DNA from: Halomonas sp. ML-15
GTDB taxonomy: Bacteria; Pseudomonadota; Gammaproteobacteria; Pseudomonadales; Halomonadaceae
Assembly: GCF_014779595.1 (NCBI RefSeq)
Contig: NZ_JACXZT010000019.1
Coordinates: 680,945-744,944, forward strand
Length of the DNA stretch: 64,000 nucleotides
Direction: 5' to 3'
Shown here: piece after piece, positions 27,713-37,511 of the stretch
Layout: every line of letters starts with the position of its first letter
Position numbering within the stretch: position 1 is the first letter of the stretch
Made by a program: the position numbers and the translations under genes
Notes under the pieces: generated by a model
Database searches by the model: none
What the model saw: the letters and a program-made list of their open reading frames with translations, nothing else
What the model was told of the DNA's origin: nothing

Positions 27713-29212
27713 ATGATGACTTCCGCGCGCTTCAATGAGCTGGCCGAGGCCGGCTATAACCGTATTCCGGTGACCCGCGAGGTGCTCGCCGACCTGGATA
27801 CGCCGCTTTCCACCTATCTGAAACTGGCCGATGCGCCCTGGACCTTCCTGCTGGAGTCCGTGCAGGGCGGCGAGAAGTGGGGGCGCTACTCGATCATTGG
27901 CCTGCCGAGCCGCGAGCGCATCGAGGTGCGCGGCTTCACGGTGCGCCATATCGTCGAGGGCGCCGAGGTGGAGCGCCACGAGGTCGAGGATCCGCTGGAC
28001 TGGATCGAGGCGTTCCAGGCGCGCTTCAAGGTGCCACGCCTCGACGACCAGCCGCGCTTCGACGGCGGCCTGGTCGGCTACTTCGGCTACGACACCATTC
28101 GCTACGTCGAGCCGCGACTGCGCAGCGAGGCCGCCGCCGCCAAGCCCGACCCCCTCGGCGTGCCCGATATCCTGCTGATGGTCTGCGACGAGCTGGTGGT
28201 GTTCGACAACCTCTCCGGCCGCCTGACGCTGTGGACCCACGCCGACCCTGCCGAGGACGACGCCTATCCGCGGGCACGGGCGCGTCTCGAACGCCTCGAG
28301 GTCCAGCTGCGCAGCGCCACCCTCAATACCGTCAGCCCCGGCACCGGGCGCAGCGCGGTGGAGGAGGGGCACTTTACCTCGGGCTTCACCGAGGAGGGCT
28401 TCAAGGCCGCGGTCGACAAGATCAAGGGCTACGTGCTGGCCGGCGACGTGATGCAGTGCGTGCCCTCCCAGCGCATGTCGATTCCCTATCAGGCGCCGCC
28501 GCTCGACCTCTACCGTGCGCTGCGCAGCCTCAACCCCTCGCCCTACATGTTCTTCTTCAACCTCGACGACCACCACGTGGTGGGCTCCTCGCCGGAGATC
28601 CTCACCCGGCTGGAGGAGGGCGAAGTGACGGTGCGCCCGATTGCCGGCACCCGGGTGCGCGGCAAGACCGAGGAGGAGGACCAGGCACTGGAGGCCGATC
28701 TGCTGGCCGACCCCAAGGAGATCGCCGAGCACCTGATGCTGATCGACCTGGGGCGCAACGACGTGGGCCGTATCAGCGAGACCGGCTCGGTGGTAGTGAC
28801 CGACCAGATGGCGGTGGAGCGCTACTCGCATGTGATGCATATCGTCTCCAACGTCACCGGCAAGCTGAAGCCTGGCCTCACCGCGATGGACGCCCTGCGT
28901 GCCACCTTCCCGGCGGGCACGCTCTCCGGCGCGCCCAAGATCCGCGCCATGGAGATCATCGACGAGCTGGAGCCGGTCAAGCGCGGTATCTACTCCGGTG
29001 CGGTGGGCTACCTCTCCTGGCATGGCAATATGGACACCGCCATCGCCATCCGTACCGCGGTGATCAAAGGCGGCGAGCTGCAGATCCAGGCCGGCGCTGG
29101 CGTGGTGGCCGACTCGATCCCCGAGATGGAGTGGCAGGAGACCCTCAACAAGGGGCGCGCACTGTTCCGCGCCGTCGCCATGGCCGAGCGCGGCCTCGAC
29201 AATCTCTCGTAA
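27713..29212 (+). CDS. trpE: Anthranilate synthase component I
   Basis: 499 residues. The tryptophan feedback site LLES is near residue 45 ([19 protein letters not shown]). The chorismate-binding domain carries [30 protein letters not shown] and [17 protein letters not shown]. Together with TrpG it makes anthranilate from chorismate and glutamine. Two adjacent ATGs are possible starts. Unlike in enteric bacteria it is separated from trpGDC, here by 13 kb of accessory DNA. Likely controlled by the upstream leader. Confidence 0.96.
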   Translation: MMTSARFNELAEAGYNRIPVTREVLADLDTPLSTYLKLADAPWTFLLESVQGGEKWGRYSIIGLPSRERIEVRGFTVRHIVEGAEVERHEVEDPLDWIEAFQARFKVPRLDDQPRFDGGLVGYFGYDTIRYVEPRLRSEAAAAKPDPLGVPDILLMVCDELVVFDNLSGRLTLWTHADPAEDDAYPRARARLERLEVQLRSATLNTVSPGTGRSAVEEGHFTSGFTEEGFKAAVDKIKGYVLAGDVMQCVPSQRMSIPYQAPPLDLYRALRSLNPSPYMFFFNLDDHHVVGSSPEILTRLEEGEVTVRPIAGTRVRGKTEEEDQALEADLLADPKEIAEHLMLIDLGRNDVGRISETGSVVVTDQMAVERYSHVMHIVSNVTGKLKPGLTAMDALRATFPAGTLSGAPKIRAMEIIDELEPVKRGIYSGAVGYLSWHGNMDTAIAIRTAVIKGGELQIQAGAGVVADSIPEMEWQETLNKGRALFRAVAMAERGLDNLS

Positions 29213-29232
29213 GCGGCCTCTCTTCTGCTAAG

Positions 29233-29308
29233 CCTAATTTAAATTAGGCAATTTCTTGCCCGCTGGGCAACTTCTTGCTCGCCCTGGGCAAGAAGTTGCC
29301 TAAATTTA
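29233..29308 (+). promoter_or_regulatory. Three dyad repeats upstream of the hcp sigma-54 promoter
   Basis: Three copies of GGCAA-N4-TTGCC lie at 29247-29260, 29266-29279 (last base T) and 29287-29300, about 19-21 bases apart, i.e. about two helical turns. They are preceded by a perfect 16-bp palindrome (CCTAATTTAAATTAGG, 29233-29248). The centres fall about 100-140 bases upstream of the expected hcp start, where bacterial enhancer-binding proteins normally sit. The outer copies can also pair into one long hairpin (29240-29261 with 29286-29308) that might double as the trpE terminator. Confidence 0.6.
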
Positions 29309-29366
29309 CTTAGCCCTGTCTCTCCGAAAATTCATATATCACTGATATAAAAGTAATTTTCGCTTT

Positions 29367-29383
29367 CTGGCACGCTGCCTGCT
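29367..29383 (+). promoter_or_regulatory. Sigma-54 (RpoN) promoter for hcp
   Basis: CTGGCACGCTGCCTGCT contains the invariant GG (29369-29370) and GC (29381-29382) separated by exactly ten bases, and matches the YTGGCACG-N4-TTGCW consensus except for a C in place of the first T of the -12 element and one weakly conserved position. Transcription would start near 29394, 44 bases ahead of the hcp ATG. Sigma-54 control of hcp is established for several type VI systems, for example through VasH in Vibrio cholerae. Confidence 0.72.
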
Positions 29384-29437
29384 CTATATGGGGCGTCCGT
29401 CGGACGTTTTCTCATTTTTCCGTCATGGAGCAGACTG

Positions 29438-29956
29438 ATGCCAACACCTTGCTATATTAGTATCGAAGGCCAGACCCAGGGCAACATCACCGCCGGTGCC
29501 TTCACCCCCGACTCCGTCGGCAACATCTACGTGGAAGGCCACGAAGATGAAATGCTGGTGCAAGAGTTCAAGCACGTCGTCACTGTGCCCACTGACCCGC
29601 AGTCCGGTCAGCCTTCCGGCCAGCGTGCCCACAAGCCATTTATCTTCACCGTGGCCCTCAACAAGGCCGTACCGCTGATGTACAACGCCCTGGCCTCTGG
29701 CGAAATGCTGCCCAAGGTCGAGCTGAAGTGGTACCGCACCTCGGTGGAAGGCAAGCAGGAGCACTTCTTCACCACCAGCCTGACCGACGCCACCATCGTC
29801 GACATCAACCTGCGCATGCCCCACGCCCAGGACACCGCCAGCTCTGAGTTCACTCAGCTGATGGACGTCTCGCTGTCCTACCGCAAGATCGATTGGGAAC
29901 ACACCGTAGCCGGCACCTCGGGTTCCGACGACTGGCGCGCCCCGCTCGAGTCGTAA
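29438..29956 (+). CDS. hcp: Type VI secretion tube protein Hcp
   Basis: 172 residues of the Hcp1 family, with the N-terminal CYISIEGQTQGNITAGAF and VEGHEDEMLVQEFKHVV blocks that form the beta-barrel ring. Hcp hexamers stack into the tube expelled with the VgrG spike and are also carriers of small effectors. A GGAG ribosome site precedes the ATG. It has its own sigma-54 promoter and is followed by a strong hairpin. No baseplate or sheath genes are in the window, so the structural cluster must lie elsewhere. Confidence 0.95.
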   Translation: MPTPCYISIEGQTQGNITAGAFTPDSVGNIYVEGHEDEMLVQEFKHVVTVPTDPQSGQPSGQRAHKPFIFTVALNKAVPLMYNALASGEMLPKVELKWYRTSVEGKQEHFFTTSLTDATIVDINLRMPHAQDTASSEFTQLMDVSLSYRKIDWEHTVAGTSGSDDWRAPLES

Positions 29957-29965
29957 GACTTGAGG

Positions 29966-30012
29966 GCATGGCGGGGCTCACCCGATGGCTCGCAACCCGA
30001 GCCCCGCCATGC
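29966..30012 (+). terminator. Hairpin after hcp
   Basis: A perfect 14-bp stem (GCATGGCGGGGCTC / GAGCCCCGCCATGC) begins nine bases after the hcp stop, without a T-tract. It probably terminates or stabilises the highly expressed hcp message and sets it apart from vgrG. Confidence 0.65.
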
Positions 30013-30169
30013 TTGATCGATGTGCCAGGTTTTGTTCGAAAACTCGACGAGCGAAGGTCAGGCAAGGCAAAAATCGGCGAAAAAGCGGAGTTTACGGGGG
30101 TGTAAATGAGCATTTTGAGCCGGTTTTTAACGCCGCATGGCCGAGCGCAGGCTGTTTTCGTGCAAAACC

Positions 30170-30202
30170 TGATGCCAGGGCTTGTTTAGAGCTCTGGCAT
30201 CA
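30170..30202 (+). repeat. Inverted repeat in the hcp-vgrG gap
   Basis: TGATGCCAG and CTGGCATCA form a 9-bp stem with a 15-base interior that itself contains GGGCT/AGAGCT pairing. The rest of the 373-base gap between hcp and vgrG (29957-30329) shows no credible gene. The vgrG promoter must lie here, but I see no clear sigma-54 or sigma-70 match. Confidence 0.4.
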
Positions 30203-30329
30203 ACGCATGTAAGCGATTGCCCATATATCACGTCAGCGATCTACCACAGTGATGCCGGATCGCTTGCGTGCTGCTCGGTGAGCGGTAACCTCCCGGGTGG
30301 CGCTGCTGTTCACTTGCCTGGAGGGACCC

Positions 30330-32420
30330 ATGGCTAATGCCACCGGACTGCAATTCACCCTGGCCCTGGCCAGCGACGACGCCCTCGACCTGGCGGTGAT
30401 CGACTTCACCCTCGAGGAGTCGCTCTCGGCGCCGTTCCGCCTTGAGGTCGATTTCGCCAGCCGCGCGTCGGACCTCTCCCCCGAGGCCTTCCTCGACCGC
30501 GAGCTGACCCTTACCGTCTGGCAGGACGGCGAACCGCTACGCCGCGTGCACGGCATCGCCGCCGAATTCAGCCGCGGCGATCGCGGCCATCGCCGCACCT
30601 TCTACTCGCTGGTGATTCGTCCGGCGCTGTGGCGCCTCTCGCTGCGCCACAACTCGCGCATCTTTCAGAACGTCTCGCCGCTGACCATTATCAATACCCT
30701 GTGCGAGGAGCGCGGCATCACCGACGTCGCCTTCGCCGTCACCCGCGAGCCGGAAGCGCGGGAGTTCTGCGTGCAGTACCGGGAGACCGACCTGGCCTTT
30801 ATCCAGCGCCTGGCCGCCGAAGAGGGACTGTTCTACTTCCACGAGTTCGAAGACGACGTTGGCGGCGCTCACCGCCTGATCTTCGCCGACGACCCGCAGA
30901 TGCTCACCGCGCTGGGCGAGCGCAGCTACCACAGCCGCGCCGGCGGCACCCCGCCGGCCCGCCATGTGCGTCGGCTGCGCCAGGTCTCCCGGGTCGCCCC
31001 GGCCAGCGCCACCCTCAAGGACTACTCCTTCAAGCAGCCGGCATACGCTCAGCTGCATGAACACGTCGGCGACGACCTCGAAGCCCACGGCCAGCGAGAC
31101 GACTATGAGCACTACGACTACCCCGGGCGCTACAAGCAGGACGCCTCCGGCGAGCCCTTCACCAAGATACGTCTCGAAGCGCTGCGCCACGACGCCCTGA
31201 CCGCGGAAGCCAACAGCGACCTCCCCGAGCTCGCCCCCGGCAGCCGCTTTACCCTCAGCGACCACGATGCCGACAGCCTCAACCGCGACTGGCAGGTGGT
31301 ACGGGTCACCCACCGCGGCGAACAGCCCCAGGCCCTGGAAGAGGACGGTGTCACCCAGTCAGATAGAGCCGGGATGACCCGCTACCATAACGACGTCGTC
31401 CTTACCCCCGGCGACGCCGCCTGGCGCCCCACCCCCGACCCCAAGCCCCGGGTCGACGGCCCCCAGGTCGCCTTCGTGGTCGGCCCCGAGGGCGAAGAGA
31501 TCCACTGCGACGAACACGGCCGGGTCAAGGTACAGTTCCCCTGGGACCGCTACGCCGAGCCCAATGACACCGCCAGCGCCTGGATCCGCGTCGCCCAGGG
31601 CTGGGCCGGCGGCGGCTACGGCAGCATCGCCATCCCCCGGATCGGCCACGAAATTATCGTCTCGTTCCTGGAGGGCGACCCGGATCAGCCGCTGATCACC
31701 GGGCGCACCTACCACGCGGTCAACACGCCGCCTTACGAACTTCCGGCGCACAAGACCCGCACCGTGATCCGCACCCAGAGCCACCAGGGCGAGGGCTTCA
31801 ACGAGCTGCGCTTCGAGGACCAGGCCGACCAGGAGCAGATCTGGCTGCACGCCCAGAAGGATCTGGAGCTGCTCACCAACAACGACCGCACCGAGTCAGT
31901 CGGCAACGACAGCACCCTCAGCGTCCACCGCGACCGTATCGGCGAGATCGACAGCGACGACCACCACAGCGTCCACGGCCAGCGCCATGAGCACACCGAG
32001 GGCAGCCAGCACCTGATCGTCCAGGGCACGCTGCACGTGAAGGCCGGCCAGGCCTGGCTCACCGAGAGCGGCCGCGAACTGCATATCAAGGCCGGCCACA
32101 AGGTCGTGCTCGACGCCGGCAGCGAACTCACCCTCAACGCCGGCGGCAGCTTCCTCAAGATCGACGGCGGCGGCGTGACCATCAGCGGCCCCAGCGTCAA
32201 GGTCAACGCCGGCGGCAGCCCCGGCTCGGGCAGCGGCCAGGCTGCCGAAACGCCGCTGCTGCCGGGAAGGGCGGTGGCGGAGGCGCATGACGCGATACCG
32301 CCTACCTCACTGCCCAAGCTAAAGGACTACCAACTGAGCGAGGCCGCGCTGATGCCGCTGTGCGGCAAGATCAATGACACCCAATGTAGCCGCGAGGACT
32401 GTCCATGTCTGGCTGGTTGA
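30330..32420 (+). CDS. vgrG: Type VI secretion spike protein VgrG
   Basis: 696 residues. A gp27-like domain (about 1-330, including FCVQYRETDLAFIQRLAAEEGLFYFHEFE) is followed by the gp5 OB domain (GPEGEEIHCDEHGRVKVQFPWDR near 390-410) and a beta-helix needle with repeats of the GRELHIKAGHKVVLDAGSEL type. The end carries a short Cys-containing tail (MPLCGKINDTQCSREDCPC) that is not part of the standard needle and may bind cargo. The start at 30330 has GGAGGG upstream. The stop overlaps the DUF4123 start by 16 bases, coupling spike and adaptor. Confidence 0.95.
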   Translation: MANATGLQFTLALASDDALDLAVIDFTLEESLSAPFRLEVDFASRASDLSPEAFLDRELTLTVWQDGEPLRRVHGIAAEFSRGDRGHRRTFYSLVIRPALWRLSLRHNSRIFQNVSPLTIINTLCEERGITDVAFAVTREPEAREFCVQYRETDLAFIQRLAAEEGLFYFHEFEDDVGGAHRLIFADDPQMLTALGERSYHSRAGGTPPARHVRRLRQVSRVAPASATLKDYSFKQPAYAQLHEHVGDDLEAHGQRDDYEHYDYPGRYKQDASGEPFTKIRLEALRHDALTAEANSDLPELAPGSRFTLSDHDADSLNRDWQVVRVTHRGEQPQALEEDGVTQSDRAGMTRYHNDVVLTPGDAAWRPTPDPKPRVDGPQVAFVVGPEGEEIHCDEHGRVKVQFPWDRYAEPNDTASAWIRVAQGWAGGGYGSIAIPRIGHEIIVSFLEGDPDQPLITGRTYHAVNTPPYELPAHKTRTVIRTQSHQGEGFNELRFEDQADQEQIWLHAQKDLELLTNNDRTESVGNDSTLSVHRDRIGEIDSDDHHSVHGQRHEHTEGSQHLIVQGTLHVKAGQAWLTESGRELHIKAGHKVVLDAGSELTLNAGGSFLKIDGGGVTISGPSVKVNAGGSPGSGSGQAAETPLLPGRAVAEAHDAIPPTSLPKLKDYQLSEAALMPLCGKINDTQCSREDCPCLAG

Positions 32421-33232
32421 AGCGACTCCCCGAGCGCACACGGGGTGCGGGCGAACTGGGGGCCTGGATCGACGCTCAGCGGCCAGCGTATCTCGTCCTC
32501 GACCAGCGTCGTTACCCCGAGACTAGTGCAGAACTGCTGGGGAAAACGGGCAAGTACGACTTCCTCACGCTTTTTGCCACCACACCCCTGGCGCCGCTGA
32601 TCGATGCCAGTCCTTGGCTCATTGAGCTCGATGTTGGCAGCGAGGCCTGGCGTAGCGGTGAGACGCTATGCCGGGAGCAGCGCCTTGGCTGGATCTTTCA
32701 GCCGGCACAAGCGACTTCACTCAATGACCTGGCCGATCATCTGCGCCGTCTTTTTGTCCTCGAAGATCCCCGAGGTGGCCAGTCGTTGATCAATATTCAA
32801 GACCCCGCTGCCTGGACGGCGCTGTTGGCGACGCTTCCTGGCACGTCACTGTCTGCTTGGCTGACCCCTTTAGGTCGAGTCTTCACACCGACACCGCAGC
32901 GGCAATGGCTCGCTTGGCATGAGGTATCTGAAAGTGAGGTGGCGCAAGAGATCCTGCCGCTGACGCGAGAGGGAGACGCTGCCTTGCGTGCGGCCTCTGG
33001 CGGCTGGTGGCTGAGTCGAACCACGGAGACGCCGCTGTACGAACTGCCCGAGGCGTGGCTGGCGAGGCTTGCACGGTTGAATCGCGCCGGGATAACCCGT
33101 GCCGACTATCTGCGACGCCTGCTGGAGATGATTTGCCAGCCTGATGACACCCTCCCTTCGGCGGTCGAGCAGGCGCTTGCTGCGTCGCTTCCCCCGCGTA
33201 AGAAAGTCCAAGCTTTGGAGAGCCTGACATGA
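32405..33232 (+). CDS. DUF4123 type VI effector adaptor/chaperone
   Basis: 275 residues. The DUF4123 pattern is seen in YLVLDQRRYPET, FLTLFATTPLAPLIDASPWLIEL and WIFQPAQATSLNDLADHLRRLFVLEDPRG. DUF4123 (Tap/TEC) proteins load a specific effector onto the cognate VgrG tip and are not themselves secreted. It overlaps vgrG by 16 bases and the next gene by four bases (ATGA), so spike, adaptor and cargo are translated in series, which strongly suggests the downstream protein is the cargo. Confidence 0.9.
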   Translation: MSGWLKRLPERTRGAGELGAWIDAQRPAYLVLDQRRYPETSAELLGKTGKYDFLTLFATTPLAPLIDASPWLIELDVGSEAWRSGETLCREQRLGWIFQPAQATSLNDLADHLRRLFVLEDPRGGQSLINIQDPAAWTALLATLPGTSLSAWLTPLGRVFTPTPQRQWLAWHEVSESEVAQEILPLTREGDAALRAASGGWWLSRTTETPLYELPEAWLARLARLNRAGITRADYLRRLLEMICQPDDTLPSAVEQALAASLPPRKKVQALESLT

Positions 33233-36200
33233 GTGCCGGATCACGCGCCCCAACCCCGGACGACCCTGTTCTGATTTGCCACTACACCGCACCTGATGAA
33301 GAGGGCGGCAACGTCGAATCTGCTGGTCAACATGTCTGTGAGGAGCACGACTGGGCCGATATTCTGTATCTGCCGGGGACCCACACATTCTGGCTGCTGA
33401 CCGATGATGTCTCCGATGCCTTGCTGGGGGCTGCCGAGCAGCTTAAGGCGTGGACACAAGTAGAGGATGCCGACGAGCGGCTCCGGCTTCTCAATAAGGA
33501 GGCGGGGCTGATGGAGTGTCTGCTGCCGACCAGAGCCGAGAACTTTCTCGATGATGCTGAGAGAAAACGCTTCCAGGAGTGCTTCAAGCGATTGGTGGAG
33601 ATCACTGCCACTGAGGAATCGACGCTGGAAGAGCGTATCGCGCATCAGCGCTCGTTTATGCAGCAGCTATGGCGCCACTCGGCGCCAGTGGCGCTGAGCC
33701 GCTTGGTCTATCGGCGCAACAGTCCCGAGGCATTTGACCTGGAGGAAGAGCTCCGAAGCCTTTATCGCCAGGGCTTGAATCGTGCACAGGAAGCGGGCTA
33801 TCACCTTGAAGGCGAGCGCTATTACGGCCCCTGGGAAGCCGAAATAGAGCGCGCGTTGGAAACCTATCGCACTTGCCGGGCCGAGGCGCAGCGGCTGTAC
33901 CACTTCAACCCGGGGAGCGGCGGTGAGCCCATGCCTTTCTCGCTGCAAGAGGTGCTCGCCGAGTATCAAACCTTTATTGAATTATGCGAATCCAAGCCTC
34001 CTCAAGAAGCGGCGCAGGCGTGCGGTTTTGTCGGCCATGTTCAAGAACTCTCGGCGCAACAGGAGAGTAAGTATAAAGACTACTTGGACAGCATCCTGAC
34101 CCTGGCTTCCCTGGGGATAGCGACGCCAGAGCTGGCATTGTCTCCTCCGGGCTCTGTGGAAGAGGGGGTCGAAGCTTTCGATGATTACTGCCGTGCGCTC
34201 GAGGAGAGTGTCGAGCTACACCAGGCGGTAGAAGAGAAGCTCAGCGAGTGGGAGTCCGGCACTGCTGGGCAGGCCCAACTGCCGATCTTTCTATTCGAGG
34301 ATGAGCGCCGTCAGTATGAGACGCTGCAAGAGTCGCTGGCTGATCTCTTCAAGAAAGCCGATAAGGCCGTCAATGCGATGACACCTGGTCGGGTTCTGGT
34401 CTGGCATACCGATATCGACGACGACCGCCATGCCATGGGGTATCAGAAGCGCGAGATCGAGCTGCTGGTACGTCGCGACTTCCCGCTTCGCGAGTTCAGC
34501 TCACCTAAAGCGGATCAATCACTCAGCCATCTCAGCCTCAATCAGCTGATCCCCGTCGCCACAGCCAGCGAGCGGCAGCGCCTTGATGCTGCCATCAATG
34601 CCGATGGCGTGCTCCCGGCCCATTTGTGGGAGGCGCCCGAAACGGCTCTCTCTCAGTGGTTGCAAGGACGCGGCTGCGAAGCGATAGAGCATCGCCCCGA
34701 TTGGCACGATGGGCCACTGGGATTTTTCCAGCCCGAGCACTTCTTCGCATATCTCGAAGAGCAGGGTCACGAGGTTGCCTCCCTCGACGATGACAGCAAG
34801 GAGAAGTGGGGCAAGGCGTTGCAGAAGCTCCTCTTCATGGGACCGAGCCGAGAGCAGCTTCGACTCTTTGACGCCAGTGCCCAGGCCCAGATGATGCGTC
34901 TGGTGGGAATGGCGCGGTATGACCTCAATGAGGGCCGCGATAAGGGCGATCGCGATACCCCGTGGGAGGTCGTCGCCCAGCAGCCGACGCTGACGTTCTT
35001 CGATGCCGACGTTGAGATGAGCAGCGGCGGCAGTGGCGACCTGAGCACTACGCAGCGCGATGAGCTGGCCATCAAGAACACACCTGATGGCGATTGGCAG
35101 TTCGATGATGGCGATCCCAACGGCACCTCAACTGACGTTACCTACCGCTGGGAAGCCAAGGGCACCTTTAGCCTCGCTCGAGGCGAGCTGCCGTTAGGCC
35201 GGCTGGTGTTGCCCCGGGAAGAGCAGGCTCGCTCGGTGATGGCGACCCTTTCAGAGCGTAACGAAGAACGCGACCTTGGCCGCTATGCCTTGGTACTCGA
35301 TGCCGTTGCCAAAGGGTTTGCTGGGGCCAGCCTGGCGCTTGCTGCCGAGACGGGCTTCTCCCTAGACGACGATGGGCTGAGCATCACCGGGGTCGACTGG
35401 GCAAAACGGGAAGCCGAAGGCCCGACCCTGGAAGCCTTTGCCGGTGCTCGGCTGGGTATCGAAACCCGCTGTGCCTTGAGCTGGGAGCCTCCCGAGAACC
35501 TGCAGCGCATCCTACCCAGCCGCGCCGCACTCTCCGATATGGACATGCAGCGTGCCAGCCAGTCACTGACGGGGTGGCGAGCCCTCGGCACGGCCACCCT
35601 GGGGGGCGAGGTTGGTGCGGGCTTAGGGGGCAGGCTTGGCCTCGCGCTGGGCATCCAGAACGGCAAGTTCGTGCTACGCGTGGCTGCTCGAGTCGTCATC
35701 GGAAAAGGGGCAGGGGGGAGTCTCTCTGTCGAGCTGGATATCGACAGCCTCGACCTATGGCTGGCCATGCTCCACCGCGCCATGGTGGATAATAAGCAAG
35801 TAAAGCCCGACTGGATCGACGAAGAGGCTTATGAAAGCATGGGTTGGCTTGGCTATCTGGCCGCCACCACGCTGCTCAATGTCGGTCTTCTCGCCGCCCG
35901 CGACAAGGCAGGTATCGAGCGGCTGTATAGCGCCATGACCGGTGGGCAGAATGCTGGACCGATTGCGTATGAAATTGTTAACGCAAGTGATCGTGGGCAA
36001 GGTGAGCAGCTAGCTAGATGGATCCAGCAATTAACGCCCGAAGCGCTGGGGGCTTTGTTGTTCCTGCTCATCCGAGAGCCGCAAGAATTTGCAGTAGAGG
36101 GGCCCCGTAGAGGCAGAAGCGGTGGCAGCGTTCAGTCATTTAATCGCCAGCAAGCGCTGGACTTCCAGCAAATCGCCATTGCCAACTGCCTAGGCTGGAT

Positions 36201-36483
36201 TGTGGAGGGCGTCACTACCGGTGTTTATGGGACGCTGTGTCGTTTTAGCAAAGAAGCCCCCACGCCCTCACAATATCTGTTTGCCAAAGCGCTCATTTGT
36301 ATGAGTGAGACCGGCCAGCCATGGCATGACGACTCGAGTCATGCCTACCAACGCCGTAAACGTGACTTGGATTTTTTTATGGAGCGGATTTCAGGCACAG
36401 ATAACCTCCAAGTACCAGCGTCAAAGAGAGATTACCGCCGGTACGTCGCAGGGCTTGCAACGGAAGTGTGTGTTGCTGAATAA
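33229..36483 (+). CDS. Putative type VI secretion effector (1084 aa)
   Basis: Position directly after vgrG-DUF4123, overlapping by four bases, marks this as the cargo effector. No lipase GxSxG, nuclease HNH or amidase motif is obvious. The N-terminal third (1-400) is acidic and helical. The middle (about 400-700) resembles parts of large VasX/BTH_I2691-type effectors. Residues about 785-840 form a Gly-rich amphipathic stretch (GTATLGGEVGAGLGGRLGLA) that could contact membranes. The C-terminal region has hydrophobic helices (WLGYLAATTLLNVGLLAA; ALGALLFLLI; CLGWIVEGVTTGVYGTL). A membrane-active toxin is my best inference, held loosely. Confidence 0.65.
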   Translation: MSAGSRAPTPDDPVLICHYTAPDEEGGNVESAGQHVCEEHDWADILYLPGTHTFWLLTDDVSDALLGAAEQLKAWTQVEDADERLRLLNKEAGLMECLLPTRAENFLDDAERKRFQECFKRLVEITATEESTLEERIAHQRSFMQQLWRHSAPVALSRLVYRRNSPEAFDLEEELRSLYRQGLNRAQEAGYHLEGERYYGPWEAEIERALETYRTCRAEAQRLYHFNPGSGGEPMPFSLQEVLAEYQTFIELCESKPPQEAAQACGFVGHVQELSAQQESKYKDYLDSILTLASLGIATPELALSPPGSVEEGVEAFDDYCRALEESVELHQAVEEKLSEWESGTAGQAQLPIFLFEDERRQYETLQESLADLFKKADKAVNAMTPGRVLVWHTDIDDDRHAMGYQKREIELLVRRDFPLREFSSPKADQSLSHLSLNQLIPVATASERQRLDAAINADGVLPAHLWEAPETALSQWLQGRGCEAIEHRPDWHDGPLGFFQPEHFFAYLEEQGHEVASLDDDSKEKWGKALQKLLFMGPSREQLRLFDASAQAQMMRLVGMARYDLNEGRDKGDRDTPWEVVAQQPTLTFFDADVEMSSGGSGDLSTTQRDELAIKNTPDGDWQFDDGDPNGTSTDVTYRWEAKGTFSLARGELPLGRLVLPREEQARSVMATLSERNEERDLGRYALVLDAVAKGFAGASLALAAETGFSLDDDGLSITGVDWAKREAEGPTLEAFAGARLGIETRCALSWEPPENLQRILPSRAALSDMDMQRASQSLTGWRALGTATLGGEVGAGLGGRLGLALGIQNGKFVLRVAARVVIGKGAGGSLSVELDIDSLDLWLAMLHRAMVDNKQVKPDWIDEEAYESMGWLGYLAATTLLNVGLLAARDKAGIERLYSAMTGGQNAGPIAYEIVNASDRGQGEQLARWIQQLTPEALGALLFLLIREPQEFAVEGPRRGRSGGSVQSFNRQQALDFQQIAIANCLGWIVEGVTTGVYGTLCRFSKEAPTPSQYLFAKALICMSETGQPWHDDSSHAYQRRKRDLDFFMERISGTDNLQVPASKRDYRRYVAGLATEVCVAE

Positions 36484-36506
36484 AACCGCTGACTAAGGAA
36501 TAAGAT

Positions 36507-37511
36507 ATGCGATCAAACCTACTGGCCACACTGGCAGGGCTGACACTAGCAGCGCTGTTGTCGCCCTCTGTCATGGCGCTGGACGAAGAGGCACAGGCCG
36601 CCAAAGAGGAGGGCATGCGGCTTTACGGCATTCGCCAGGCAGACACTGCTATTCCTTTTCTCGAACAAGCCGCTGCAGCGGGCGATGCAGAGGCTATGTA
36701 TTATCTGGGTGAAGCCAATCGTCGGTTAGTGATGGGAAACATGAATCAAGCTGCGCTGGACTGGTATTACCAAGCCGCGCAACACGGTGAACCCTACGCT
36801 ATGCTGCGGCTGTTTGACGGAGGTGCTTGCGAACTGGGGGATGTCTGTCCTGAAAACGGTGACGACTGGCCCCAGGAGGCCTTGGAGCTTACCCTACCCA
36901 AAGCCGAGGCGGGTGACGCTGAAGCCATGGCCGCGCTTTATAATATCTACTATTACGTTGAAGACCCCGATGAAGACGAGGCGATGAAGTGGCTACACCG
37001 TGCTGCCGAGGCAGGCAACGTTAACGCCATGAACTGGCTGGGCGAGTTGGCCCGTAACGACGAACAAGGGTACGCCAACGATATGGAGCGGCTAGAAGCG
37101 GCAGAGGTATGGTTTCGAAAGGCAGCGGAAGCAGGCTATGCCCCCTCTATGAATAACCTCGCCTCTGTATTAAATCATCTGGATCAGCCTGAAGAGGCCT
37201 GGGAATGGATAACCAAGGCTTCCGAGGAAGGGCATATTAATGGGCGTGGTTGGTTAGCCGCCTGTAACATCGAGCCCGAAGAGGAAGGCCGAAATTTATG
37301 TCGTGCAGCACCTGCCCCAGACCCAGCCATAGGGTGGGCGATCTTTCTTGCTATTCATGAAGAAGTCCCTGGCACTTCCTCTGAGAACGCTTTGCGCGCT
37401 TATCGCGACAGCGTTACTCCAGAACAGCGCGCAGAAGGCGAGCGTATGAAAGACGAATGGTCAAATTTAGAGCCGCCGCTTTCCTACTTCCCTGAGAAAT
37501 TTGGTTACTGA
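36507..37511 (+). CDS. Secreted Sel1-repeat protein, probable immunity protein (copy 1)
   Basis: 334 residues with a clear signal peptide (LLATLAGLTLAALLSPSVMA). Several Sel1/TPR-like units follow, for example AAAGDAEAMYYLGEANRR, KAEAGDAEAMAALYNIYYYV and AAEAGNVNAMNWLGELAR. Periplasmic Sel1 proteins next to type VI effectors usually act as immunity proteins by binding the toxin. The next gene is a paralogue that starts on this stop codon (TGATG). It has moderately lower GC than the core genes around it. Confidence 0.8.
   Translation: MRSNLLATLAGLTLAALLSPSVMALDEEAQAAKEEGMRLYGIRQADTAIPFLEQAAAAGDAEAMYYLGEANRRLVMGNMNQAALDWYYQAAQHGEPYAMLRLFDGGACELGDVCPENGDDWPQEALELTLPKAEAGDAEAMAALYNIYYYVEDPDEDEAMKWLHRAAEAGNVNAMNWLGELARNDEQGYANDMERLEAAEVWFRKAAEAGYAPSMNNLASVLNHLDQPEEAWEWITKASEEGHINGRGWLAACNIEPEEEGRNLCRAAPAPDPAIGWAIFLAIHEEVPGTSSENALRAYRDSVTPEQRAEGERMKDEWSNLEPPLSYFPEKFGY

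Noticed and set aside
27434-29023. 529-residue open frame antisense to trpE
   Set aside because: Covers trpE and its leader on the opposite strand; no recognisable domains and typical shadow composition (His/Val/Leu-rich).
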